In this document: positions 10,765 to 19,623 of the stretch, piece by piece | Layout of the letters: each line of letters starts with the position of its first letter | How positions within the stretch are numbered: the stretch's first letter is position 1 | Source: CALFMR01 sp035550595 | Lineage (GTDB): Bacteria > Acidobacteriota > Vicinamibacteria > Vicinamibacterales > SCN-69-37 | DNA: 64,000 nt | Assembly: GCA_035550595.1 (NCBI GenBank) | Contig: DASZOV010000096.1 | Span: 1 to 64,000, forward strand | Direction of reading: 5' to 3' | The notes under the pieces: generated by a model | What the model saw: only the letters and a program-made list of their open reading frames with translations | Database searches by the model: none | Told to the model about the DNA's origin: nothing | Position numbers and translations under genes: made by a program

Positions 10765-11664
10765 ATGTCCACCTCCCTGCAGTCCGACTGCGATCGCCTC
10801 ACGGCTGTGCTGCTCGCGCACCCGCGCGAGGCGTTCGTCGACGTCGCAACCGTGAATACACAATGGGCCGCGCTCGGATATACCGCGCCGCCGGATCTCG
10901 CACGCGCGGTCGATGAGTACGACGAATTCACTGCGATCCTCGAATCGGCCGGTGCCTCGCTTCACTGGCTGCCGCGCGGTGCGGGCACCACCATTGATTC
11001 AATCTACGTGCGCGACGCCGCCATCGTCTGCGACCGAGGAATCGTGCTGTGCCGCATGGGAAAGCCCTCGCGCGCCGGCGAGCCCGCGGCACTCGAGCAG
11101 GGGCTGGCGGCTGCCGGCCTGGGCGACTGGCCGATGGCCGGACGCATCGAGGCGCCGGGCACACTCGAAGGCGGCGATGTCGTCTGGCTCGGACCGCGGA
11201 CGATCGCGGTCGGACGCGGGTACCGCACGAACGACGAGGGGATTCGCCAGCTTCGCGCCATCCTCGGTGACGGCATCGACGACCTGATCGTCGTGCCGCT
11301 GCCACACTGGCGCGGGGCGGGCGACGTCATGCACCTCATGTCGCTCATCAGTCCGATCGATCGCGACCTCGCCGTGGTCTACGCGCCGCTCCTGCCGGTG
11401 CCGTTCCGCGAGCGATTGCTGGATCTCGGCGTGGGATTCGTCGAGGTGCCGGACGAAGAGTTCGACAGTCTCGGCGCGAACGTGCTCGCGCTGGCGCCGC
11501 GCCGCTGCGTCATCGCGCGCGGCAATCCGCGCACCGTCGCCGCCCTCGAGCGCGCGGGCGTCGACGTGATCGAATACGCCGGTACCGAGATCAGCCTCAA
11601 GGGTGCCGGCGGCCCGACGTGCCTGACACGGCCCCTTGCGCGGCACGTCGCAGCCGGCATGTAG
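10765..11664 (+). CDS. Dimethylarginine dimethylaminohydrolase-like amidinotransferase-fold hydrolase
   Basis: 299 aa, pentein (alpha/beta propeller) fold. Family catalytic positions are all visible: an Asp in SIYVRDAAIV, Glu/Asp in LEGGDVVWLG, His in GDVMHLMS, and the nucleophile Cys in GGPTCLTRPL near the C-terminus. Such enzymes hydrolyse dimethylarginine or arginine-like substrates to citrulline. DDAH is the best guess; arginine deiminase is less likely because the protein is short. It follows a small membrane protein by 10 bp. Confidence 0.8.
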   Translation: MSTSLQSDCDRLTAVLLAHPREAFVDVATVNTQWAALGYTAPPDLARAVDEYDEFTAILESAGASLHWLPRGAGTTIDSIYVRDAAIVCDRGIVLCRMGKPSRAGEPAALEQGLAAAGLGDWPMAGRIEAPGTLEGGDVVWLGPRTIAVGRGYRTNDEGIRQLRAILGDGIDDLIVVPLPHWRGAGDVMHLMSLISPIDRDLAVVYAPLLPVPFRERLLDLGVGFVEVPDEEFDSLGANVLALAPRRCVIARGNPRTVAALERAGVDVIEYAGTEISLKGAGGPTCLTRPLARHVAAGM

Positions 11665-11712
11665 TCGCGCCCCCGCTGCGCTATGCTTCATCAGAAAGTG
11701 CACCGTGCTATT

Positions 11713-11726
11713 CTTTCCCGAGAAAG
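11713..11726. promoter_or_regulatory. Inverted repeat before the antitoxin start, possible autoregulatory operator
   Basis: CTTTC-CCGA-GAAAG lies 11 bp before the antitoxin ATG, with another GAAAG at 11694-11698. Type II antitoxins usually bind such sites in their own promoters. This is position-based inference only. Confidence 0.25.
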
Positions 11727-11736
11727 GCAGGTGCGA

Positions 11737-12114
11737 ATGGCGGGATCAGCGGTGCGCGCGGTCGCGTCTGATGGGGCGGTGGTCACCAAGGCGGCACTCC
11801 GCGCGGCCGGTCGGCTGGGATTGCCGAATCGCGTGTTGGCGCGGACCATCGGCCTCTCGGAAGCGAGTGTGTCGCGCATGAGTGCGGGTGGCTACACGCT
11901 CACGCCCGGCGACAAGGCGTTCGATCTGGCCGTATTGTTCGTCCGGCTGTATCGCTCGCTCGACGCGATCGTGCATGGCGATGAAGCAGTGGCGCGCGCG
12001 TGGCTGACGCAGCCGAACGACGCGCTCGGCGGCGTCCCGGTCGCACTCATACAGTCCGTCCCTGGCCTGGTCCATACGGTTGCCTACCTGGACGCCCGCC
12101 GCGCTCTCGTCTGA
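11737..12114 (+). CDS. Xre/MbcA/ParS-type antitoxin of an RES-Xre toxin-antitoxin pair
   Basis: 125 aa from an ATG preceded by AAGGCAGG. An N-terminal helix-turn-helix-like part (ARTIGLSEASVSRMSAG) is followed by the toxin-binding domain (FVRLYRSLDAIVHGDEAVARAWLTQPN...GGVPVALIQSVPGL), typical of DUF2384 antitoxins. It neutralises the RES toxin encoded next and probably represses the operon. The 3' end overlaps the toxin reading frame by 35 bp. An upstream in-frame ATG at 11683 exists but lacks a good ribosome-binding site. Confidence 0.85.
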   Translation: MAGSAVRAVASDGAVVTKAALRAAGRLGLPNRVLARTIGLSEASVSRMSAGGYTLTPGDKAFDLAVLFVRLYRSLDAIVHGDEAVARAWLTQPNDALGGVPVALIQSVPGLVHTVAYLDARRALV

Positions 12115-12835
12115 ACGGCGCGGCCTCTCCGGCCTCGTCTGGCGCGTCGTCGAAGCGCAGCACCGCGTGTCGACGATGAAGATCGTGGATACGCTCGAGG
12201 AGCAGCAGGCTCTTGAATCGCTGATCGAGGACGCCAAGCCGCCGTTGCCCGTCGAGTGTCGCGCCCTGCACTATCTGCTCGCCACGCCATTTCGATACGG
12301 CGCGCCGTATCCGCGCGGATCGCGCTTCCGTCGTGCGGGGCACACGCCCGGCGTGTTCTACGCGTCGACGACGGTCGCCACTGCGGTGACCGAAGCGGCA
12401 TTTCACCGCCTGCTCTTCTTCGCCGAGTCGCCAGGAACGCCGTGGCCCGCCAACGCGGGCGAGTGCACGGCGTTTTCTGTACGCACGCGCACGCCGGCGG
12501 GATTGGATTTGACGCAGCCGCCCTTCGACGTCGACCGTCGGCGCTGGACGCACCCGACGGCGTACGGTCCTTGTCAGTTGCTGGCCGAGGCTGCGCGTGA
12601 GGTGGGCGTCGAGATTTTGCGCTATCCGTCGGCGCGCGATCCACACGGCACGAACGTGGCGCTGCTGTCATGCCGCGCGTTTGCGTCGCGGGAGCCCGTG
12701 GCGCGTCAGATCTGGCGCCTGCATTTCGGCGCGCACGGCGTGCGCGCCATCGCGGACGATCCAGACACGGCGCTTGCGTTCGACCGGCAGGCGTTCGCCG
12801 ATCCCCGCATTGCCGCGCTCGTCTGGGACCGCTGA
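12080..12835 (+). CDS. RES domain toxin
   Basis: 251 aa. The RES fold is recognised from LSGLVWRVVEAQHRVST, LHYLLATPFRYG, GSRFRRAG...GVFYAS and the conserved acidic AVTEAAFHR. Characterised RES toxins consume NAD+ (MbcT, Res) or ADP-ribosylate Prs (ParT). The TTG at 12080 is preferred because the conserved region begins within 20 residues; it overlaps the antitoxin gene by 35 bp. Key Arg, Tyr and Glu candidates are present, so the toxin looks intact. Confidence 0.85.
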   Translation: MPTWTPAALSSERRGLSGLVWRVVEAQHRVSTMKIVDTLEEQQALESLIEDAKPPLPVECRALHYLLATPFRYGAPYPRGSRFRRAGHTPGVFYASTTVATAVTEAAFHRLLFFAESPGTPWPANAGECTAFSVRTRTPAGLDLTQPPFDVDRRRWTHPTAYGPCQLLAEAAREVGVEILRYPSARDPHGTNVALLSCRAFASREPVARQIWRLHFGAHGVRAIADDPDTALAFDRQAFADPRIAALVWDR

Positions 12836-12838
12836 GTC

Positions 12839-12867
12839 CGGGCCGGCACAGGGGCCGGCCCCTACGA
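12839..12867. repeat. Palindromic dispersed repeat, family P, copy 1
   Basis: GGGCCGGC and GCCGGCCC arms around a short spacer, followed by CCTACGA. It sits just after the RES toxin stop. Related copies lie at 12964, 16215, 39681, 39721 and 45120. Confidence 0.7.
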
Positions 12868-12963
12868 GGTGCACGGCGCCCAGTGGTGACGCGTCCGCGC
12901 GTGCGGCGATCCCGCGCAACAACGCGTCGGTATATGTCGCGCCGCCCAAACGGCATGTCCGTT

Positions 12964-12990
12964 GTAGCGGCGGCCCCCCGTGGCCGCCCG
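12964..12990. repeat. Palindromic dispersed repeat, family P, copy 2 (inverse)
   Basis: GTAG followed by GGCGGCC...GGCCGCC arms, in inverse orientation to copy 1, 100 bp away. It lies upstream of the RNB nuclease gene. Confidence 0.6.
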
Positions 12991-13045
12991 GACGATCCGC
13001 ATGTGCCGCAGCAGGCGACGTATCTCAGGTAGGATCGGGCTCGTC

Positions 13046-14515
13046 ATGTCCACAGCGCCCGGTTCGAATCGTTCCCGTCTCCAAGCCATTGCCCACCGCG
13101 CCATGCTCGAGCGCGGCCTGCTGCCCGAGTTCTCGCCTGCGGCGCGCGCCGAGCTGGCCCGGATGACCGCGGCCGCGCCGGTCGACGAGGCGGCCGTCCG
13201 CGATCTGCGCGATCGCCTCTGGTGCTCGATCGACAACGACGACTCGCGCGATCTCGATCAGTTGTCGGTGGCCGAGTCGCTCGACAAGGGCGTCGTCCGC
13301 GTGCTCGTCGCGGTCGCCGACGTCGACGCGCTCGTCAAGCCAGGAACGGCGATCGACGACCACGCACGGACGAATACGACGACGGTCTATACGGCGGCCG
13401 AGATCTTTCCCATGCTGCCGGAGAAACTGTCCACCGACCTCACGTCGCTCGGCGAAGACGACGACCGGCTGGCGATGGTCGTCGAGATGGACGTGACGTC
13501 GGACGGCGAGGTCACCGCGTCGAACGTCTATCGCGCGGCCGTGCGCAACCGCGCGAAGCTCGCCTACAACGGCGTCGCCGCGTGGCTCGAGGGCGGCGCA
13601 TCCGCGCCCGAACGACTCGCGGCCGTGAAGGGGCTGGACGATCAGCTCCACATGCAGGACCGCGCGGCGCAAGCGATGCGGCGTCGCCGCTTCGCCCATG
13701 GCGCGTTGACGCTCGGATCGACCGACGCGCACGTCGTGTTCGACGGCGACACGCTCGCCGACGTCCGATCCGACGAGCAGAACCGCGCGCAGGCGCTCAT
13801 CGAGGACTTCATGATTGCCGCCAACGGCGTCGTCGCGCGCTTCCTGCGGGGGAAGGGACTGCCGACGCTGCGCCGTGTGCTGCCCGTCCCGACAAGGTGG
13901 CCGCGCATCGTGCAGATTGCGACCGAGGCCGGCGGCCATCTGCCGACCGAACCCGATGCGGCCGCGCTCGAAGCCTTTCTCACCGAGCGACGCACGGCCG
14001 ATCCGACGGGCTTTGCGGACCTGTCACTCTCGATCGTCAAGCTGCTCGGATCGGGAGCCTATGCCGTCGAGCGGCCGGGCGGCACGGCCGACGGGCACTT
14101 CGGTCTGGCGGTGCGCGACTACACACATTCGACGGCGCCGAATCGGCGGTTTCCCGACGTCATCACGCAGAGGCTGCTGAAATCCGCGCTGAACGGCGGA
14201 ACGTCGCCCTACGGGCTCGACGAACTCGATGAGCTCGCGCGTCACTGCACCGAACAGGAAGACGACGCGTCGCGCATCGAGCGGCAGGTGCGCAAGTCGG
14301 CGGCGGCGCTGCTCATGGCGTCGCGCGTTGGCCAGCGCTTCGACGGCATCGTCACCGGCGCGTCGTCCAAGGGCACCTGGGTGCGGCTGTTCCGGCCGGC
14401 GGCGGAAGGGAAGGTCGTGCGCGGAGAGCGCGGACTCGACGTCGGCGAGCGCGTGCGTGTCGAGCTCGTGCACACCGACGTCGACCGCGGCTTCATCGAC
14501 TTCGCACGCGTGTAG
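13046..14515 (+). CDS. RNB domain ribonuclease (RNase II/R family, short form)
   Basis: 489 aa. The RNB catalytic domain starts close to the N-terminus with CSIDNDDSRDLDQL, the acidic metal-binding motif, and continues through YTAAEIFPMLPEKLST, the RNB segment AVRDYTHSTAPNRRFPD, and a short C-terminal OB-like part (FDGIVTGASSKGTWVRL...FIDFARV). No N-terminal cold-shock domains are present, unlike RNase II/R. The position of the fourth Asp of E. coli RNase II (D210) appears as Gln. It likely degrades RNA 3' to 5'. The ATG at 13046 was chosen; the frame is open upstream to 12980. Confidence 0.85.
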   Translation: MSTAPGSNRSRLQAIAHRAMLERGLLPEFSPAARAELARMTAAAPVDEAAVRDLRDRLWCSIDNDDSRDLDQLSVAESLDKGVVRVLVAVADVDALVKPGTAIDDHARTNTTTVYTAAEIFPMLPEKLSTDLTSLGEDDDRLAMVVEMDVTSDGEVTASNVYRAAVRNRAKLAYNGVAAWLEGGASAPERLAAVKGLDDQLHMQDRAAQAMRRRRFAHGALTLGSTDAHVVFDGDTLADVRSDEQNRAQALIEDFMIAANGVVARFLRGKGLPTLRRVLPVPTRWPRIVQIATEAGGHLPTEPDAAALEAFLTERRTADPTGFADLSLSIVKLLGSGAYAVERPGGTADGHFGLAVRDYTHSTAPNRRFPDVITQRLLKSALNGGTSPYGLDELDELARHCTEQEDDASRIERQVRKSAAALLMASRVGQRFDGIVTGASSKGTWVRLFRPAAEGKVVRGERGLDVGERVRVELVHTDVDRGFIDFARV

Positions 14516-14533
14516 GACCATGGCGGCCCGGCG

Positions 14534-15082
14534 CTACTTGACGCCCGGCAGCTTCGGAATGCCCATCTGGCCGCCGAGCGCGGCCAGTTTCTTCAAGTCG
14601 ATCTGGCCGACGATGTTGACGACGGTGACTTCCTTGGGCTCGACGACGAGCACGGCCAGACCGCCGGGGACGTCGCCTTCGCGCCACAGGTAGACATCGA
14701 CCGACTCGTCCGACTCGCGCGTGCTGACCATCTTGGCCCATCCCGGCGCGGTGAGCTGTTTCCGGATGGGATCGACGATACCCACGTCGAACGCGCCCGT
14801 CTGCTTGAACTCGAACGTCTTGACGTAGACGCCCTGCAGGCCGGAGACGAGCTCCTTGATGTTGGCGTTGGAGGCGTCGTCGCTCGAGAGGAATCCGCCA
14901 GCCATCTGCAGCATCGCGGGATCGAGCGTGACGTCGGTGACGTCAGCCGCGCCCTTCGCGAGCGAGGCGAGCGCGTCGAGATTCAACCGCGCGCCCTGCG
15001 CGGCGGCGTACGTGGGCATCGTGAGAAACGCAGCGGTCGCGGCCGCGAGATACCAGCGAGTGCGTGTGCGGTGTCGAGTCAT
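14534..15082 (-). CDS. DUF4252 domain secreted protein
   Basis: 182 aa from an ATG preceded by GGAGA on the minus strand. The N-terminus (residues 1-29, ending TYAAAQG) is a signal peptide. The mature part, with LVSGLQGVYVKTFEF and a final DLKKLAALGG, matches the DUF4252 pattern. Such proteins are often encoded beside ECF sigma factors, as here: the sigma/anti-sigma pair lies upstream in the same direction, separated by repeat R copy 3. Function unknown; an envelope-stress sensor role is only a guess. Confidence 0.75.
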   Translation of the reverse strand: MTRHRTRTRWYLAAATAAFLTMPTYAAAQGARLNLDALASLAKGAADVTDVTLDPAMLQMAGGFLSSDDASNANIKELVSGLQGVYVKTFEFKQTGAFDVGIVDPIRKQLTAPGWAKMVSTRESDESVDVYLWREGDVPGGLAVLVVEPKEVTVVNIVGQIDLKKLAALGGQMGIPKLPGVK

Positions 15083-15100
15083 CGTCAGTCTCCTGTGTCC

Positions 15101-15240
15101 TGTCATCTTTCTTTACCCGCTCGCGGGGCCCCACCCCCGCTCGCCCGCTCAGCGCCGCTCCTTTGTCGCGGGCTTCGCGGACTTCTCTTAGTGCGCTTCG
15201 CCGCCCTCGCTGCGCTCGGGGGCTCGCGGTGTCATCTTTT
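15101..15240. repeat. Dispersed hairpin repeat, family R, copy 3 (with insertion)
   Basis: It begins TCATCTTTCTTT and ends GTGTCATCTTTT, with the GGGGCCCCACCCCC core and the CCGCCCTCGCTGCGCTCGG second hairpin. About 45 extra bp (CGCTCAGCGCCGCTCCTTTG...) separate the halves relative to copies 1 and 4. Confidence 0.7.
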
Positions 15241-15266
15241 TCTTGCCCTATCCCCTGTCGCCTGTC

Positions 15267-15584
15267 TCAGAACTGTCTTTGTCCGGCCTCGAGCACGCGC
15301 TGTTGGACGACGATGAGCTTGTCGCTCGCAATGGCGAGTGCCGTCCGAAGTTCGTCCGCCGCGCGTGCGGCCTGTTCGATGCGCGCGTGATGTTCGCGAT
15401 AACCGGCCGCGCCGAGTAGCGTCGCGACGACGGCGGCGGCCGCGGCCCATTGCGTCCATCGACGGCGCCGCAGCGCCGCGTGCCGGCTCGCGTCTTCGGC
15501 GAGCCGCGCCATCACGCGGGCGTCGAAGTCCGCGGGCGGCGGGGTGCGAGCGAGAGCGCGACGGAGTTCGTCATCGAGATGCAT
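15267..15584 (-). CDS. Membrane-anchored putative anti-sigma factor
   Basis: 105 aa. A cytosolic N-terminus (MHLDDELRRALART) leads to one membrane segment (about residues 46-62, WAAAAAVVATLLGAAGY), then an extracytoplasmic helical part. Its start overlaps the sigma-factor stop by 14 bp, the classic position of an anti-sigma factor. No zinc-finger (HxxxCxxC) motif is present, so this is a context-based call. Confidence 0.6.
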   Translation of the reverse strand: MHLDDELRRALARTPPPADFDARVMARLAEDASRHAALRRRRWTQWAAAAAVVATLLGAAGYREHHARIEQAARAADELRTALAIASDKLIVVQQRVLEAGQRQF

Positions 15585-16152
15585 CGACGTCCTCCTTGGG
15601 CAGCTTCGCGCGAAGCACGGCGATCGCGCGGCGCAAGTGACTTTTCACCGTGTTGACCGGCATGTTCAGCGCGGCCGCGATCTCCGAGGGATCGAGATCC
15701 TCCTGATAGCGGAGGACGACGATCATGCGCGGCTGCGGTGGAAGCGCGGCGATGAGCTCGCCGAGCCGGCCGGCGAGCAGCACGTCGGTCGGGCGAGCCG
15801 GCGCCGCCACGTCGGGCAGCGCTTCGACGCCGACTTCGGGCCGTCGCGCGAGCCGCCGCATGCGATCGATGCAGCGATGGCTCGTCGTGCGACGCAGCCA
15901 TGCGCGCGCGTGCGCGGCCGAACCGATTCGCGCGAGGCTGCGATACAAATCCAGGAACACGTCCTGCGCCAGTTCCTCCGCGACCGCCGGATGGCGCAGC
16001 GTGTGGTAGGCGAGACTGTAGACCATCGACTGGTGCTCGCGGACCATGTCAGCGAAGGCCGACGTGTCGCCAGCCTGCGCGCGGGCGAGCCGGCCATCAC
16101 CGGGATCCTCCGCCACGAGCGCGACGACAGGCGCGTCGAGAGCCTTCAGCAT
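15571..16152 (-). CDS. ECF-type RNA polymerase sigma factor
   Basis: 193 aa. Sigma region 2 is seen around AFADMVREHQSMVYSLAYHTL and VAEELAQDVFLDLYR; region 4 has LPPQPRMIVVLRYQEDL and the helix-turn-helix EIAAALNMPVNTVKSHLRRA. It directs RNA polymerase to a dedicated regulon, probably in response to envelope signals through the overlapping membrane anti-sigma gene. The frame is open to 16224, but that stretch is mostly non-coding and runs into repeat P copy 3 (16215-16240), so the ATG at 16152 is preferred. Confidence 0.9.
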   Translation of the reverse strand: MLKALDAPVVALVAEDPGDGRLARAQAGDTSAFADMVREHQSMVYSLAYHTLRHPAVAEELAQDVFLDLYRSLARIGSAAHARAWLRRTTSHRCIDRMRRLARRPEVGVEALPDVAAPARPTDVLLAGRLGELIAALPPQPRMIVVLRYQEDLDPSEIAAALNMPVNTVKSHLRRAIAVLRAKLPKEDVDASR

Positions 16153-16214
16153 GTCCTGCTGACCTATACGCAGGCAGCCGACGATCGGGTGCAGGTTGTC
16201 GAACGACAGCGTTC

Positions 16215-16240
16215 GGGCGGGCACAGGGGCCCGCCCCTAC
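16215..16240. repeat. Palindromic dispersed repeat, family P, copy 3
   Basis: GGGCGGGC and GCCCGCCC arms around ACAGG, then CCTAC. Compared with copy 1, the fifth arm base changed from C to G with a matching change in the other arm. A direct CTTCGCG repetition follows at about 16252-16278. Confidence 0.65.
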
Positions 16241-16304
16241 AGAAGATCCCCTTCGCGATCTTCGCGTCTTCGCGCGAGGCCATCCCTAACTTGACGGGTG
16301 CTTT

Positions 16305-17687
16305 TCACTCCCTAGGCATCGGTCCCCAGCTCGGGAACTGGTTGTTCCCGGTCGTCGTGATCTGACGCAGACCGCCGCCGGTGCGATCGATGATCGCGAT
16401 CTGATGGCGGCCCCAGCGCGTCGTGTCGAACGCGATGTGCCGGCCGTTGGGCGCGATCGCGGCATCTTCGTTCGTGCCCACACCGTCGGTCAGCACCTTC
16501 ACGCCTGGATTGTTGAAGTCCCAGATCGCGATGTCGTGGCCCGGGCCGGTGCCGACGGTGAACGCGATGAACCCGAGCGAGGACCACGCCGGCCGGTCCA
16601 CCTGCTGCGCGACGAGCTTGGTCAGGCCCGTGCCGTTGGCGCTCATGATGTAGAGCTCGTTCTCGCCGCCGCGATCCGACGTGAACGCGATCTGCGTGCC
16701 GTCGGGCGACCAGGTCGGTGCGCCATCGCTCGCCGGGTTGTTCGTGAGGTTCATGGCGTGATCGCCGTCGGCGTCGGCGACCCACACGTCGAGGTTGCCC
16801 GATCGCGTCGACGCGAACGCGATGTGCTTGCCGTCAGGCGACCACGCGGGGGACCAGTCCTGCACGCTGATGTTGCCATCGCCCGGTCGATCGGGCTTGC
16901 GGCTTGGCTTGCGCAGGTCGGCGACGAAGATGTCCGGCGGCCCGTCCATCCACGACACGTAGGCGAGATGCCGGCTGTCGGGCGACCAGGCCGGACTCAT
17001 GTTGATGCTGCCATTCGAGGTGAAACGCGTCTGGTTCGCGCCGTCGTAGTCGGACCAGTAGATCTCCTTGCTCGCCACGCGCTCCGGACGTCCGGCGAGA
17101 CGCCCCCCGTCGCGGTCCGACACGAACGCCAGCTTCGTCCGCGCCACGCCGTCCAGGCCGCGCACCTGCTTGTGGAAGTCGTCCGCGATCTGATGCGCGC
17201 ACGGCCGCACGTCGTCGGGCTTGCAGTGGGAGTACCGCACGCCGAAGAACTGATGGCCGGCTTCGGCGCCCTTGACCGAGATCGCGCGGATCTCGACGGC
17301 CATGTCCTTGCCGGTGCGGACGATCGTGCCGACGACGACGGCATCGGCGCCGAGCGCGGTCCATTGGTCGACCGGCAGCGCATCGGGTGGCGCGAGTGGC
17401 ACGCGCGCCGAGGCCTTGCGGCCGATCAGGTAGAACTCGCGCTCGAAGTCCAGATCGTTCCACAGCACGTCGGCGATGCCCGTCGCCGCGTCGCCGAGCG
17501 CCGCCTTGTCCTCGTCAGCGACGATGAAGTCCGGGACCGCGAGCCGCGGATGATACGCGGGATTCGAGAGCGTGATCGTGACGTCGTTCTGTCCGAGCGG
17601 CGTGGCGCGAAGCGTCGGCCGCGACGTCGTCACGGCCGCGAGAACGGCCACGGCGGCGGCGGCCACGAGGAACCGGTATCGAGTCAT
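16305..17687 (-). CDS. TolB-like beta-propeller protein
   Basis: 460 aa with a signal peptide (residues 1-28). The N-terminal domain (about 35-165, RLAVPDFIV...GADAVVVGTIVRTG) resembles TolB_N, followed by a six-bladed PD40 propeller from about residue 190 with repeated AWSPDGKHIAF/TWSPDGTQIAF motifs. TolB works in the periplasm with Tol-Pal in envelope integrity. No other tol/pal gene is visible in the window, so this may be a paralogue. It starts 12 bp after the stop of the PEP carboxykinase gene on the same strand, so the two may share a transcript. Confidence 0.8.
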   Translation of the reverse strand: MTRYRFLVAAAAVAVLAAVTTSRPTLRATPLGQNDVTITLSNPAYHPRLAVPDFIVADEDKAALGDAATGIADVLWNDLDFEREFYLIGRKASARVPLAPPDALPVDQWTALGADAVVVGTIVRTGKDMAVEIRAISVKGAEAGHQFFGVRYSHCKPDDVRPCAHQIADDFHKQVRGLDGVARTKLAFVSDRDGGRLAGRPERVASKEIYWSDYDGANQTRFTSNGSINMSPAWSPDSRHLAYVSWMDGPPDIFVADLRKPSRKPDRPGDGNISVQDWSPAWSPDGKHIAFASTRSGNLDVWVADADGDHAMNLTNNPASDGAPTWSPDGTQIAFTSDRGGENELYIMSANGTGLTKLVAQQVDRPAWSSLGFIAFTVGTGPGHDIAIWDFNNPGVKVLTDGVGTNEDAAIAPNGRHIAFDTTRWGRHQIAIIDRTGGGLRQITTTGNNQFPSWGPMPRE

Positions 17688-17699
17688 GTGTCGTTCATC

Positions 17700-19520
<1,821 letters not shown>

Positions 19521-19623
19521 CGGGTGATCCTCGATTCGGGCATGTCGCGTCGTACGAACACCGCGCGGCCCCGCACTCTTATAGACGATCCGCGCGCCTT
19601 GCACTATCGTGGAACGGCCCGTC

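Noticed and set aside
15571..16224. Longer sigma-factor N-terminus starting at 16224
   Set aside because: The first 24 codons run into a family P repeat (16215-16240) and lack sigma-factor similarity.
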